Below, piece by piece: positions 37,621 to 46,207 of a stretch of 64,000 nt of DNA. The notes under the pieces were generated by a model, which had not been told where the DNA came from, ran no database searches, and saw only the letters and a program-made list of their open reading frames with translations. Position numbers and translations under genes: made by a program. The first letter of the stretch is position 1. Every line of letters starts with the position of its first letter. Source of the stretch: Paenibacillus alkalitolerans (lineage in GTDB: Bacteria; Bacillota; Bacilli; Paenibacillales; YIM-B00363); NCBI RefSeq assembly GCF_016482785.1, contig NZ_JAEMXM010000015.1, forward strand, positions 1 to 64,000. Direction: 5' to 3'.

Positions 37621-38607
37621 ATGAACGCCAAACAGGTGCACAAATTCGTCTCCCGCTATTTGGAGGCCACGGAATCGCACATTGTCGAGAAATCGCCTGC
37701 GCATCTTACGGTGAGGCTGTCGCCCGAGGCGGATAAGGACTTGACCAACCGTCCGTATTATTGGAGCTTCGTGGAGCGGACCGGCGTCGAACCGCAAACG
37801 ATGACGCTGACGTTCGTATTCGATCCGGAGAAGGCTCCGGCGCCAGCCAAGGGTCCCGTGGCCGGTGCCGCATCAGCCCAGCCGCAGGCGCAACCGCAGC
37901 CGCAGGCACAGGTACAGGGGCAGCCCGCTCAGGCTCAAGGGGACTCGATTTTAAGCCGTTACTTCGGATTCGCTCCCTCTCCTCCGGTCGTTGGCCGTAT
38001 CACGCATGACGAAGTGACGTATGGGAGCCGGCGTCTTGAGCAGCTGTTCGGCATCGTGCGAAACAAAGGACGGTTCGTCCAGATGTACGAAGATGTGAAG
38101 AGCTCGCGGGGCGCGCCGGTCTACGTGTATCAGACGTGGCTCGCCGTCAACTATAAGCTCGAGTTTTGCTGCGACATGAAACGGGACGAGCTGCATTCCC
38201 TCGGAATCTCATTGCAGACGGGGGAAATCGTCGACGATTTTTACGAACGGTTGTCCCGTATGCAGCTTACTCCGCGTCTGCCCGCCAATACGCTGGTGCA
38301 GCGGCCGGCCTGGTCCGTAACAAGAGCCGCGGGAGCTTTGGAGCAATATTTGGAGCGTGAAATCCGCGGTTATAATCACAGCTGGGCGCACGAGGCACAT
38401 GAGCGGCTGCGGGATGAATTGGCGAGAGTGGACGCGTATTATGCGGAAGTGCTGCAAAGCGTTGAGCCGGAAAACCGCCCGCTCGTGCAAGCTCAATACG
38501 AGCACCGGAAGCTCGAGATCGAATGGCAGTACCGGCCCCGTGTCGAAGCGTCGGTGTTGAACGCCGGCGTATTTCATATCGGTCACGGCTCGCTGGCAAT
38601 GAATTGA
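37621..38607 (+). CDS. yqhG: YqhG family protein
   Basis: 328 residues. The N-terminal 80 residues (VHKFVSRYLEATESHIVEKS, EADKDLTNRPYYWSFVERTG) and the C-terminal 200 match the YqhG family; between them lies an Ala/Pro/Gln-rich linker (about residues 77-108). Function is unknown. The constant pairing with the SNF2 gene suggests a partner of that ATPase. The end is followed by the promoter of an exported-protein gene. Confidence 0.82.
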   Translation: MNAKQVHKFVSRYLEATESHIVEKSPAHLTVRLSPEADKDLTNRPYYWSFVERTGVEPQTMTLTFVFDPEKAPAPAKGPVAGAASAQPQAQPQPQAQVQGQPAQAQGDSILSRYFGFAPSPPVVGRITHDEVTYGSRRLEQLFGIVRNKGRFVQMYEDVKSSRGAPVYVYQTWLAVNYKLEFCCDMKRDELHSLGISLQTGEIVDDFYERLSRMQLTPRLPANTLVQRPAWSVTRAAGALEQYLEREIRGYNHSWAHEAHERLRDELARVDAYYAEVLQSVEPENRPLVQAQYEHRKLEIEWQYRPRVEASVLNAGVFHIGHGSLAMN

Positions 38608-38725
38608 CGCCATTCGGCAAAAGTTCCGATATTTTTCGGACAAGAACGGACAAACTTTTTGCCAGCAATCCACTACACTTATAAAAAGGTTGTCGGGCTT
38701 GTCCTACAATAAGGAGGTGACCGCG

Positions 38726-39634
38726 ATGCGGTTATTCCTGTTTATCGCTGTATTGGCGTTATGCACAGCCACAGCCGCGCCGCTCGCAGCCGGCGCCTTG
38801 CAAGGCGGCAAGCCGGCCGATACCGCAGCCGCCGCTCCTTCGGGAGCCGTATCCGAGGATGCGCAAATTTCCGAATGGATTGAGCGGCTGTCGAGCGAGC
38901 CGGGCTTCGAATCATGGAAACGGGCTTCGTGGACGAAATACCCGCTCGGCCCGGGCAAACGCGGCTGGGTGGTGATCGTGAAACAATCGGGTGCGGCCGG
39001 GACGGTTGAAGAGGCGGGCTACTTGGTCGTTGTCGAGATGCCCGGCGGGAAGCTGCAGTTGGAAGAATACGGTGTCGGAGAAGCTCCACTCTTCTCAATG
39101 AGGACGCTCGAACGGTCGTTGGCGTCGGAGGGGCTGGAGAACGTGAAGTTCACGGCGGAAGCGAAACGCGATCGCGTGTATTTCGACGCTCTGCACGCTT
39201 ATTGGAAAGTGACTGAAGGCGGAAAGATACGTTTCGCGGACGCGAAAAGCGGAGAGTGGCTGCCGATCGAGGACAAAGACGTTCAACGCTTGAAAGCTGC
39301 AAACTCCGCCGCTGTCTCCGTTTCCAAGAAAACACATCTGATGTCGAAGAATGTTGCCGACCCGTACATGAGTATAGGCTGGATCACCGCGAAACCGCTT
39401 CCGGTCCGCGGATGGAACGATCTGCTGGCACTGTTGGGCGGAAATCAAGCGCAGCTCGTATATAGTGCGGATCTATACGAAGGGATGATGCTTTGGCCGT
39501 TCGGCGTCGCCGGGGTCCACGCATGGTCGCCGGACGGTACGGCAGCGCCGCGCGGTTATGTAGCGTTGGAGCACGAAGGTTTGAGATACGTTCCGTTCGA
39601 CCGGCTGGCCGCCAACGGGACGTTCCGGCAATAA
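38726..39634 (+). CDS. Exported protein of unknown function
   Basis: 302 residues with a Sec signal peptide (RLFLFIAVLALCTATAAPLAAGA) and no lipobox. The mature part has an acidic start (EDAQISEWIERLSSEPGFES) and alternating short beta strands (GWVVIVKQSG, YLVVVEMPGG, KLQLEEYGVG). No family is recognised. The AAGGAGGTGA ribosome binding site sets ATG 38726. Convergent with yqzE, sharing a terminator that overlaps the yqzE 3' end. Confidence 0.75.
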   Translation: MRLFLFIAVLALCTATAAPLAAGALQGGKPADTAAAAPSGAVSEDAQISEWIERLSSEPGFESWKRASWTKYPLGPGKRGWVVIVKQSGAAGTVEEAGYLVVVEMPGGKLQLEEYGVGEAPLFSMRTLERSLASEGLENVKFTAEAKRDRVYFDALHAYWKVTEGGKIRFADAKSGEWLPIEDKDVQRLKAANSAAVSVSKKTHLMSKNVADPYMSIGWITAKPLPVRGWNDLLALLGGNQAQLVYSADLYEGMMLWPFGVAGVHAWSPDGTAAPRGYVALEHEGLRYVPFDRLAANGTFRQ

Positions 39635-39670
39635 TTCATTTTACCGGTTATTCTCCTCTTAACATATAAA

Positions 39671-39722
39671 GCCCTCGGAAGGGGACGGCGTCTTAATCGT
39701 CCTTGGCCGAGGGCGCTTTTTT
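39671..39722 (+). terminator. Terminator overlapping the end of yqzE
   Basis: GCCCTCGG (39671-39678) / CCGAGGGC (39707-39714), with an inner stem AAGG/CCTT-type extension, is followed by GCTTTTTTG on the plus strand. It ends the exported-protein gene while its right arm lies inside the last codons of yqzE on the other strand. Confidence 0.75.
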
Positions 39723-39905
39723 GTTTCTGCGGCTGCCGAAAAACATCGATAACGCCATTGGAAGCATACCGAACAAGCGCGTTCCCCACGGCTCGCGGGT
39801 TTGCTTTCGTTCGAGCTTGCGGTGTTTCCGCTCCTCCGGCGGCATATCGATATACGATACTACTTTCTCCGTGACGTATTTAACGAGCTCTTCCCCTTTA
39901 GCCAT
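39693..39905 (-). CDS. yqzE: YqzE family protein
   Basis: 70 residues, matching the YqzE family (KYVTEKVVSYIDMPPEERKH, then a basic segment and a short hydrophobic stretch RLFGMLPMALSMFFG). Function unknown; in B. subtilis it lies beside the comG operon, but no competence genes are here. GAGGAGGCG lies before ATG 39905. Confidence 0.85.
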   Translation of the reverse strand: MAKGEELVKYVTEKVVSYIDMPPEERKHRKLERKQTREPWGTRLFGMLPMALSMFFGSRRNKKAPSAKDD

Positions 39906-39951
39906 ATTGCGTTCGCCTCCTCATCCTTATTGTGGGCACGGGAGGCAGGCT

Positions 39952-40215
39952 TTAAACATCGTCTTCGTCCCCGGGCTCGTCTCCGCCGATCGCGTCGGCG
40001 ACGGCCGGCGGCACCGCCCGCGGCTCCGAGTACGGCTGATACACGTACCGCCGGTCCAGCTTGACGAGCCGGCGCGTCCGTTTGCGGATCAGCACGCTCT
40101 TCTCGTCCCACGCCACGACAAATCCGCGCACATCGTTGTCCCGGTTCGCATCTCTCACGACGCGAAGCAATGTGCCTTCCACCCGGTATATATCCAGCTG
40201 CTCGTCCGATATCAC
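39952..40215 (-). CDS. Small acidic-tailed protein of unknown function
   Basis: 87 residues from GTG 40215, preceded by AAAGGAGGCG. The first 55 residues alternate like a small beta barrel (EGTLLRVVRDANRD, VRGFVVAWDEKSVLIRKR), perhaps an SH3- or Hfq-like fold, and the tail is Asp/Glu-rich (GGDEPGDEDDV). No family named. 46 bp upstream of yqzE in the same direction, probably co-transcribed. Confidence 0.65.
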   Translation of the reverse strand: MISDEQLDIYRVEGTLLRVVRDANRDNDVRGFVVAWDEKSVLIRKRTRRLVKLDRRYVYQPYSEPRAVPPAVADAIGGDEPGDEDDV

Positions 40216-40230
40216 GTCTCACGCCTCCTT

Positions 40231-40271
40231 TTTAAAAGAAAAAAGACCTACCGCCGAAACGTATAGGCCTT
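40231..40271 (-). terminator. Terminator of the 110-residue protein gene
   Basis: On the minus strand AAGGCCTA/TAGGTCTT (8-bp stem with one G-U pair, loop about 13 nt) is followed by TTTTCTTTT. Confidence 0.7.
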
Positions 40272-40285
40272 AACACCGCAAAAGC

Positions 40286-40618
40286 TTAACCGACATGCTC
40301 CTTGGAATCGTTCGGCTGGTTCTCATACCAGTGGTCGAGCACCTTCGCGGACATCACCCTCTGGCGCACATATTCGGCCTGCTGCCCGGTAAAATGCTTC
40401 TCCCACTCATAACCGCAATCTTGGCATATGTTAACAATGGTCAACAATTCCGACCAAGCGACGTATCGTTTGTACCAGAAAAATTGAGGATGTTCCACCA
40501 TGTAAGGGTAGAGGTCATCAAACTCGGTGTGTTTGCAGTCGACTGTACGCTCGAAATGCGTCTTAGCCGCGTCAAGCTTCTTTGCTACATATTCGTCCGT
40601 CAACGGTTGATTCCCCAT
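40286..40618 (-). CDS. Conserved-looking small protein with CxxC, unknown function
   Basis: 110 residues, rich in aromatic and charged residues (YMVEHPQFFWYKRYVAWSEL). A CQDC pair near residue 65 could bind zinc or be redox-active with a second ligand, but only one pair is present. No family recognised. GAGGAGGG precedes ATG 40618. Confidence 0.65.
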   Translation of the reverse strand: MGNQPLTDEYVAKKLDAAKTHFERTVDCKHTEFDDLYPYMVEHPQFFWYKRYVAWSELLTIVNICQDCGYEWEKHFTGQQAEYVRQRVMSAKVLDHWYENQPNDSKEHVG

Positions 40619-40735
40619 CGTGACGCCCTCCTCTCCGAAACTTACTCCCCATTATATCGGAATATCGGAAAGGAAGAAAGATAGGGACGAGTTGAAAAAT
40701 GATGCTAATTTCGTTGGGTGAAACCGTGCTCGTCC

Positions 40736-41311
40736 TTATTCCCCCACGAACCGCACCTGTCCGCCGGAAAGAGATGCGATGCGGGCCAACGACTCCACGC
40801 GCACGCCTCTGTCCCGGAGCCATTGTCCTCCAGGCTGGAACGCTTTCTCAATCGCGATGCCCGCGCCGGCCAGCGTGGCGCCCGCCCGCTCGATAATGCG
40901 CAGCAAGCCTTTCGCCGCGTCGCCGTTGGCGATAAAGTCGTCGATGAACAATACTCTGTCGTTCGATGTGAGCAGCGTCTTCGCTACGATGATGTCGGTG
41001 ACGATCCCTTTCGTGAACGAAGGCACCCGCTCAGCGTAATACTCGCCTTCATTCATAAGCGCCGTCCGGCGCCGGGCGTACACAAGCGGCACGCCGAGCT
41101 CGATCGCGGTCGCATAGGCGATCGCGATCCCGGACGATTCGATCGTGATCACGCGGGTCACTCCTGTCTCGCGGAACCGGTCCGCGAACGTCCTGCCCAT
41201 CTCCGAAATCAGCTTCGGATCGACGCCGTGATTCAAAAACGCATTCACGTTCAGCACCTGTTCCGACAACACGCGTCCGTCTTCCCGTATACGCCGTTTC
41301 AACAACTCCAT
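40736..41311 (-). CDS. xpt: Xanthine phosphoribosyltransferase
   Basis: 191 residues. The PRPP-binding loop VLFIDDFIANGDAAKGLL and the N-terminal MELLKRRIREDGRVLSEQVL identify Xpt, which converts xanthine and PRPP to XMP in purine salvage. GGGAGG before ATG 41311 decides against the longer frame to 41386. Unlike B. subtilis, no guanine riboswitch is seen upstream and no pbuX gene follows. A gene-free stretch of about 115 bp follows its stop. Confidence 0.92.
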   Translation of the reverse strand: MELLKRRIREDGRVLSEQVLNVNAFLNHGVDPKLISEMGRTFADRFRETGVTRVITIESSGIAIAYATAIELGVPLVYARRRTALMNEGEYYAERVPSFTKGIVTDIIVAKTLLTSNDRVLFIDDFIANGDAAKGLLRIIERAGATLAGAGIAIEKAFQPGGQWLRDRGVRVESLARIASLSGGQVRFVGE

Positions 41312-41341
41312 AAGGGGCCTCCCGCTTCTACATAATGTATA

Positions 41342-41370
41342 AAAATACCATACAAAAATTTGCGAATCAA
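41342..41370 (-). promoter_or_regulatory. Candidate xpt promoter
   Basis: On the minus strand TTGATT (41370-41365) and TATTTT (41347-41342) are 17 bp apart, about 30 bp upstream of the xpt start. Confidence 0.4.
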
Positions 41371-41546
41371 CCGATTTCGGGTGCAACTTTTCCCATTGAA
41401 ATCCAGTCTATAGTATTAGGCGGAAATACAAAAACACGTGAAATGTTGCACCAGTGAACGTCACGCATCTTGTTGCGATACATTCGAAGCCTTTTCCCGT
41501 CAAAACGGTTCGAATTGGAAAAAAATCGTCTTTGAGAGGGAGCGCC

Positions 41547-42392
41547 ATGAAGGAGTATAGTGTTTGTATATATAAAGAACCCAGTTCCAAGCATGGGTCG
41601 GATAGCGAGATGAGACATATGAGATACGGTAAAGGTTTGAGCGTTGCCGCGATATTGTTGGCGCTCGGCTTTGTAATGGCATGCAGTGATGATACGGCTG
41701 CAGTCGGAACCGAACCGGAGGCAAGCGGTACGGCACAAGGCGGGTCTGCAACAAATCCGGCGCCGGCGGCGGACTACCGCCCTGAAGGCGTCGATACAGC
41801 AATTCCGGCAAGCCCGGAAGCAACGATTCCGGCTGACGGCACCGCCAAGAAAGAAGAGATCGAGGTGGCTTCCCCGGACGCGAAAGCGGAAGACGCCGCT
41901 CCCAAGACGAAGCCCGAGACGGAAACCTCCTCCGGCGAACAAGATCGCGTGTCCCCTGCGGAGACCAGGCAAAGTTTCAACAAACGCAATTACGATGTGA
42001 ACGAGACGTTCGACGCGAAGCGGTCGACCTTGATGGGACTCGACACGCAATCGGACTTGGATGCGGTACACACCAGGTTCGGCAAGCCGGCGGAGACATA
42101 CTCCCTGCCGGACGACACTTCGAATGCCACCGTATACGCTTATCCCGGCTTTGCGATCGGCATAAGCAACGGAACCGTCCTCTTTGTGGAAGTAAACTCG
42201 TCTGCGATCAATCCCGGATTGAACGGGTTCCGCGTCGGCGGAACGGTTGACGAAGCGATTGCCGCGATCGGCAAACCGTCGTCCCAAACCGATTACGTTC
42301 TTGCTTACAACAACAACGGCGTCATCTTGAAACTGGATGTCGACCCCAAAAACAAACAAATCCAATCCGTTAAATTATTTCCGGAAGAATGA
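41547..42392 (+). CDS. Lipoprotein of unknown function
   Basis: A hydrophobic signal (GLSVAAILLALGFVMAC) ends in a lipobox-like VMAC, followed by a long Ala/Pro/Glu-rich linker and a C-terminal domain of two short repeats (LDTQSDLDAVHTRFGKPAET and VGGTVDEAIAAIGKPSSQTD) like those that measure or bind at the cell surface in Bacillales lipoproteins. ATG 41547 has GAGAGGGAG and gives a 281-residue protein with a long n-region; ATGs at 41610 and 41619 closer to the signal are alternatives. Function unknown. Confidence 0.65.
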   Translation: MKEYSVCIYKEPSSKHGSDSEMRHMRYGKGLSVAAILLALGFVMACSDDTAAVGTEPEASGTAQGGSATNPAPAADYRPEGVDTAIPASPEATIPADGTAKKEEIEVASPDAKAEDAAPKTKPETETSSGEQDRVSPAETRQSFNKRNYDVNETFDAKRSTLMGLDTQSDLDAVHTRFGKPAETYSLPDDTSNATVYAYPGFAIGISNGTVLFVEVNSSAINPGLNGFRVGGTVDEAIAAIGKPSSQTDYVLAYNNNGVILKLDVDPKNKQIQSVKLFPEE

Positions 42393-42404
42393 CTCCGGAT
42401 GCAA

Positions 42405-42432
42405 GGCCGCCCTCCCGGGCGGTCTTTTTTTT
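42405..42432 (+). terminator. Rho-independent terminator
   Basis: CCGCCC/GGGCGG with a 4-nt loop followed by TCTTTTTTTT, right after the lipoprotein gene. Confidence 0.9.
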
Positions 42433-42513
42433 GCGTCCTACCCGGTTGTACTATCTGCCGGGTGCTCGTCATACCTTGTACTAATACAAACGTGTACAGG
42501 CAGGGGGAGCGCG

Positions 42514-43557
42514 ATGAGACGAACGGCCGCCGTATGGCAAGTCGCTTTTACGTACATCGGCACCGTCGTGGGTGCAGGGTTTGCCACCGGTCAGGAAATA
42601 TTGCAATTTTTCACGAAATACGGCGGCGTCGCATTGTTCACGATCTTAATATCGACGGCGCTTTTTATTTGGTTCGGAACGAAAATCATGCTGCTCGCAA
42701 ATGAAATCGGGGCAAAATCTTATGAGGATTTGAACCGGCACTTGTTCGGCGGCAAGATCGGCGAATGGTTTTCCTTACTGCTCCTTATTGAACTGTTTTC
42801 GGTAGCGGTCGTCATGCTGGCGGGAGCCGGATCGGTGTTTCAAGAGCACCTGGGGCAGCCGTTCTTGCTGGGCGTAACCGTTACGCTGCTCCTTGGCTAT
42901 TATGTAATTTCGAAGGGGATGAAAGGCATCGTTGCCGTAAATACGATCGTCGTTCCGCTCATGCTTGTGTTTACCGGGATCGTATTTTGGAACACCGTTC
43001 ATCTCCCGGAATTCGCGGCGAGCGGCTGGGCTACCCGCGAAGATCCGTACCCTCCGGGGCGGGCCTGGATCGCGCCGCTCCTATATTCGGCGTTCAATCT
43101 CGCATCCGCGCAGGCGGTGCTTGTGCCTCTCGGGGCGTCGGTGAAAGACCGGAGCGCGATCGCGTGGGGCGGCTTGTTCGGCGGGCTCGGGTTGGGCCTA
43201 TTGCTGCTAGCCGGCCATATTTCGCTATCCGTGCATGCGCCGGCGATCTTTCGCTACGAAATTCCGATGGGTTTGGTCGTGGCCGGGCTCGGACCGGCGA
43301 TTCATTTGATTTATTTAGTGCTCATTTACGCTGAAATATTTACGACGTTCATCGCCGACGTATTCGGCTTGTCGCTCCAGATGGAGCAGCGCACCCGGTT
43401 GAAACGCAACGTTTTGATAGTCAGCACGCTGATCCTATGTTTTGCCGTCAGCTTTGTCGGATTCAAGGCGCTGCTGTCGACGCTCTATCCGTTCTTCGGC
43501 TTCTTAAGCCTCATCTGGTTCGGTATGGTCATTGCCCGCGGAAGAAGGACCGCCTGA
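42514..43557 (+). CDS. ykvI: YkvI family membrane protein
   Basis: 347 residues, about ten membrane segments. The N-terminus (VWQVAFTYIGTVVGAGFATG, then QEILQFF) carries the unwound-helix glycine motif of the APC/LeuT-type transporters and matches YkvI. A Na+- or H+-coupled transport role is likely, substrate unknown. GGGGGAG before ATG 42514 decides the start. Its last 54 bp overlap the convergent frameshifted gene at 43504-43837. Confidence 0.82.
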   Translation: MRRTAAVWQVAFTYIGTVVGAGFATGQEILQFFTKYGGVALFTILISTALFIWFGTKIMLLANEIGAKSYEDLNRHLFGGKIGEWFSLLLLIELFSVAVVMLAGAGSVFQEHLGQPFLLGVTVTLLLGYYVISKGMKGIVAVNTIVVPLMLVFTGIVFWNTVHLPEFAASGWATREDPYPPGRAWIAPLLYSAFNLASAQAVLVPLGASVKDRSAIAWGGLFGGLGLGLLLLAGHISLSVHAPAIFRYEIPMGLVVAGLGPAIHLIYLVLIYAEIFTTFIADVFGLSLQMEQRTRLKRNVLIVSTLILCFAVSFVGFKALLSTLYPFFGFLSLIWFGMVIARGRRTA

Positions 43558-43837
43558 CTTCCGGCTGCCGAGCAACCGGACCGTCATCCCGAGGCGCACG
43601 AACAAAAACACGCCCGCCAAAGTATTGTACACGAATCCAGAAAGCATGTACCCGGTGTGGAAGTAAGGGTAGCGGCCGCCGCTCCCGTCGCGGAGCATGC
43701 CGATCAAATCGGCCAGCAGGAAGAGCGATCCTACCGCGTTCGTTCAGATGTATCGTGCCGGTTTTCCAACCGACCTTGTATGTGATTTTGCGGTCGCCGC
43801 CGCGATCCGCACGTTGATTGCTATTCCCGCCGGTCAT
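43504..43837 (-). pseudogene. Small membrane protein gene with one-base frameshift
   Basis: ATG 43837 has a strong SD (AAGGAGGAG) and starts MTGGNSNQRADRGGDRKITY, then KVGWKTGTIHLN. At about 43737-43746 (GTTCGTTC on the plus strand) one extra base moves the continuation into another frame: NAVGSLFLLADLIGMLRDGS, GGRYPYFHTGYMLSGFVYNT, LAGVFLFVRLGM. The span of 334 nt is 111 codons plus one base. It would be a 110-residue protein with two membrane segments. Family not recognised. Pseudogene or sequencing error. Confidence 0.55.
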
Positions 43838-43976
43838 GCTTTCTGTCTCCTCCTTGCTTACTAAGCCTAGTCTCGCGGACAACCTTCGGTTGCCTCCTCG
43901 CCTTTCTTGTGCCGGAAAGGCCGATTCGTTACAATTAGTACCAACATATGTTTCGACGCAAGGCGGTGGGTTATCC

Positions 43977-44738
43977 ATGAAAGTAGCGGCGATTACAGGC
44001 GGCGCCCAAGGCATCGGAAGGGCGCTCGCGATGCGGTTTGCGGAACAAGGTTATGCCGTATCCATATGCGATGTCGACAAAGACGCCGGCTTTGAAGTCA
44101 TTCGCGCCATCCGCCGGATGAACGGCAAAGCGATGTTCCTCGCCGCCGACGTGGCGAAGGAGGACGACGTCGAGCGCTGGATCCGGCTGACGGCCGAGGA
44201 GTTCGGCGGTCTGCACGCGCTCGTGAACAATGCGGGCATCGGCCGTTCGGGGCCGATGACGGAATTGCCGATGGCGGACTGGGACCGCGTCATCGGCGTA
44301 AACCTGCGCGGCACGTTCTTGTGCTCGCGAGTCGCGGCGCGCGAGATGGCGCGGGACGGCGGCGGCGCGATCGTGAACATCGCCTCGACGCGCGCTCTCA
44401 TGTCCGAGCCGGATACGGAGGCGTACGCGGCTTCCAAGGGCGGAATACTCGCCCTGACGCATGCGATGGCGGTATCGCTCGGCCCGCAGCGGATCCGCGT
44501 CAACGCCGTGTCCCCCGGCTGGATCGAGGTGCGCGACTGGCAGTACGGCGAACGCGCGTCGATTCCGATCCACAGCGAACGGGACCGGCTTCAGCACCCC
44601 GTCGGCCGCGTCGGCCGGCCCGACGATATTGCCGAGGCTTGTCTATACCTCGCAAGCGAGAAGGCCGGCTTCATCACCGGCCAAAACTTAGTAATCGACG
44701 GCGGCATGACCGTCAAGATGATCTACGCGGAGGAGTAG
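43977..44738 (+). CDS. Short-chain dehydrogenase/reductase
   Basis: 253 residues, classical SDR: cofactor loop TGGAQGIG, NNAG, the catalytic Ser in NIAST, and YAASK with the catalytic Tyr and Lys. Asp at the end of beta-2 (CDVDKD) favours NAD(H). The substrate, an alcohol or ketone of a sugar, lipid or steroid type, cannot be read. AGGCGGTGGG precedes ATG 43977. Convergent with the glycosyltransferase, 11 bp apart. Confidence 0.88.
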   Translation: MKVAAITGGAQGIGRALAMRFAEQGYAVSICDVDKDAGFEVIRAIRRMNGKAMFLAADVAKEDDVERWIRLTAEEFGGLHALVNNAGIGRSGPMTELPMADWDRVIGVNLRGTFLCSRVAAREMARDGGGAIVNIASTRALMSEPDTEAYAASKGGILALTHAMAVSLGPQRIRVNAVSPGWIEVRDWQYGERASIPIHSERDRLQHPVGRVGRPDDIAEACLYLASEKAGFITGQNLVIDGGMTVKMIYAEE

Positions 44739-44749
44739 CCGGCGGCGGG

Positions 44750-45955
44750 TTACTCCTCCTTGGCTTCCGCGGCGGCGGCGGCTTCGTCGCGACCGGACAA
44801 ACCTCTGTCGATAACGGTGCCCTCCCCGGCAGCGGCTTCGGCTTCGGTGTAAACCCGCTTGAGCTGGCGGATCACCCGGTTGAGCGAGTACGTGCGCTTC
44901 GCTTTCTCCCACGCGGCGCGCGACAATTCATACCGGAACGCCGGATCGACAACGACTTGCTCCAATGCGTCCGCCAGCGCGCCCACATCGTCGACCGGCA
45001 CGAGCAGCCCGTTCACGCCGTGTTCGATCTGCTCCGCAACGCCGCCAACGTTCGTGCCGATGAGCGCGAGCCAGCACAACGCCGCTTCCGCAAACACATT
45101 CCCGAACGCTTCGGCGCGCGACGGCAGCACGAACACGTCGAAGAACGGCATAAACTCCTCCGGATGGAGCATATATCCGTAAAAAATAATGTCGTCGTAC
45201 ACGCCGAGCTTCCGGGCCATTTCCTCCAGCTCCTCGCGCATCGGACCGTCGCCGATCATGTGGAGGACGAACGGAAGCCCGCGGCGCTTCAGCTCCGCGC
45301 AAGCGCGAATAAGTACGTCAAGTCCTTTCGCGGGCACCAGACGGCACATGGAGACGAGCTGGGGCACCGCGTTATCGTGAGCGATCGGCTTGAACCGCTT
45401 CTCATCGAAGCCGTTGCGGATGACCATAATGCGTTCCGGGTGATCGACATATTGACTCATATATCCTTTGAACGAATCGGACACCGTCATCAGCCGGTCC
45501 GCCGTCGCCTCCAGTTCACGGTACAAGGATGTCAGGAACCGCTCCTCCGGCCCGCCTTCCTTGATTCGCCCGTTCAGCAGCAGCTCCTTCTCGTAACTCG
45601 AGTGCACCGTCATCAGCACCGGCGTATCCGGAAACACCCGCTTCATCACGAGCCCCGCGATCGGGTGGTGCGCATGGATCAGATCGTATTTCTTGCTTAC
45701 CCGCAGCTTTGTCCACCATACATAGTCCCGTATCGTCTGCATGTACTTCTCTATGATCGGCACGCCTTCGAACTCGCGCCAATCGAACGTTCGAAACTCG
45801 AACGGCTCGCTTCCCTTGCCCCTCACCCTCTTCGGGATCGAGAACAATTCCATATTCCAACCCATCCGGGCAAAACGTTCCTGCACATACGGCACCATCG
45901 ACGAAACCCCGCCGGGTTGCTCAGGCGGAAAAAATAAAGCTTGCAATACGTTCAC
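44750..45955 (-). CDS. Glycosyltransferase family 4
   Basis: 401 residues, GT-B fold. N-terminal Rossmann half (VLQALFFPPEQPGGVSSMVP), HAHHPIAG, the linker LVSMCRLVPAKGLDVLIRAC and the retaining GT4 signature RAEAFGNVFAEA (E-x7-E). It transfers a sugar from a nucleotide sugar to a lipid or polysaccharide acceptor, identity unknown. GTG 45955 follows AAGGGGAG. No polysaccharide cluster surrounds it; the gap to 46208 holds a promoter and a cre-like site. Confidence 0.85.
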   Translation of the reverse strand: MNVLQALFFPPEQPGGVSSMVPYVQERFARMGWNMELFSIPKRVRGKGSEPFEFRTFDWREFEGVPIIEKYMQTIRDYVWWTKLRVSKKYDLIHAHHPIAGLVMKRVFPDTPVLMTVHSSYEKELLLNGRIKEGGPEERFLTSLYRELEATADRLMTVSDSFKGYMSQYVDHPERIMVIRNGFDEKRFKPIAHDNAVPQLVSMCRLVPAKGLDVLIRACAELKRRGLPFVLHMIGDGPMREELEEMARKLGVYDDIIFYGYMLHPEEFMPFFDVFVLPSRAEAFGNVFAEAALCWLALIGTNVGGVAEQIEHGVNGLLVPVDDVGALADALEQVVVDPAFRYELSRAAWEKAKRTYSLNRVIRQLKRVYTEAEAAAGEGTVIDRGLSGRDEAAAAAEAKEE

Positions 45956-46098
45956 GGCCGTCTCCCCTTCAGGTTTTCTTCAATAGTTTAAGAATACAAA
46001 AAATCACTCCCCGGAACAACGGTAATGATAGGCGGAACTCTTTTCAACCTTTAGATTCGCCGGCAATATTCAGAATGCGGCTTTTCGCACACTACTAG

Positions 46099-46112
46099 CG
46101 TAAGCGCTTGCA
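46099..46112. promoter_or_regulatory. cre-like site (CcpA)
   Basis: CGTAAGCGCTTGCA fits the catabolite response element TGWAANCGNTNWCA at 12 of 14 positions, about 95 bp upstream of the diguanylate cyclase gene. It suggests carbon control of c-di-GMP synthesis or of the divergent glycosyltransferase; untested. Confidence 0.4.
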
Positions 46113-46207
46113 ACAAGTCCTATGACTGCGGGATTGTGAGTTATTTCACAGGACGAGCCTGCCTTTTTTTGTTACAATGATAAAGCTGGACGGAAGGAGG
46201 CGCATAC

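Noticed and set aside
35517-37643. A 708-codon open frame on the minus strand
   Set aside because: Fully antisense to yqhH, whose helicase motifs are unmistakable; the frame stays open because of high third-position GC.
41312-41450. Guanine riboswitch before xpt
   Set aside because: None of the conserved purine aptamer loop sequences is present upstream of the xpt start.
44321-45937. A 538-codon frame on the plus strand
   Set aside because: Overlaps the SDR end in another frame and is antisense to the glycosyltransferase.
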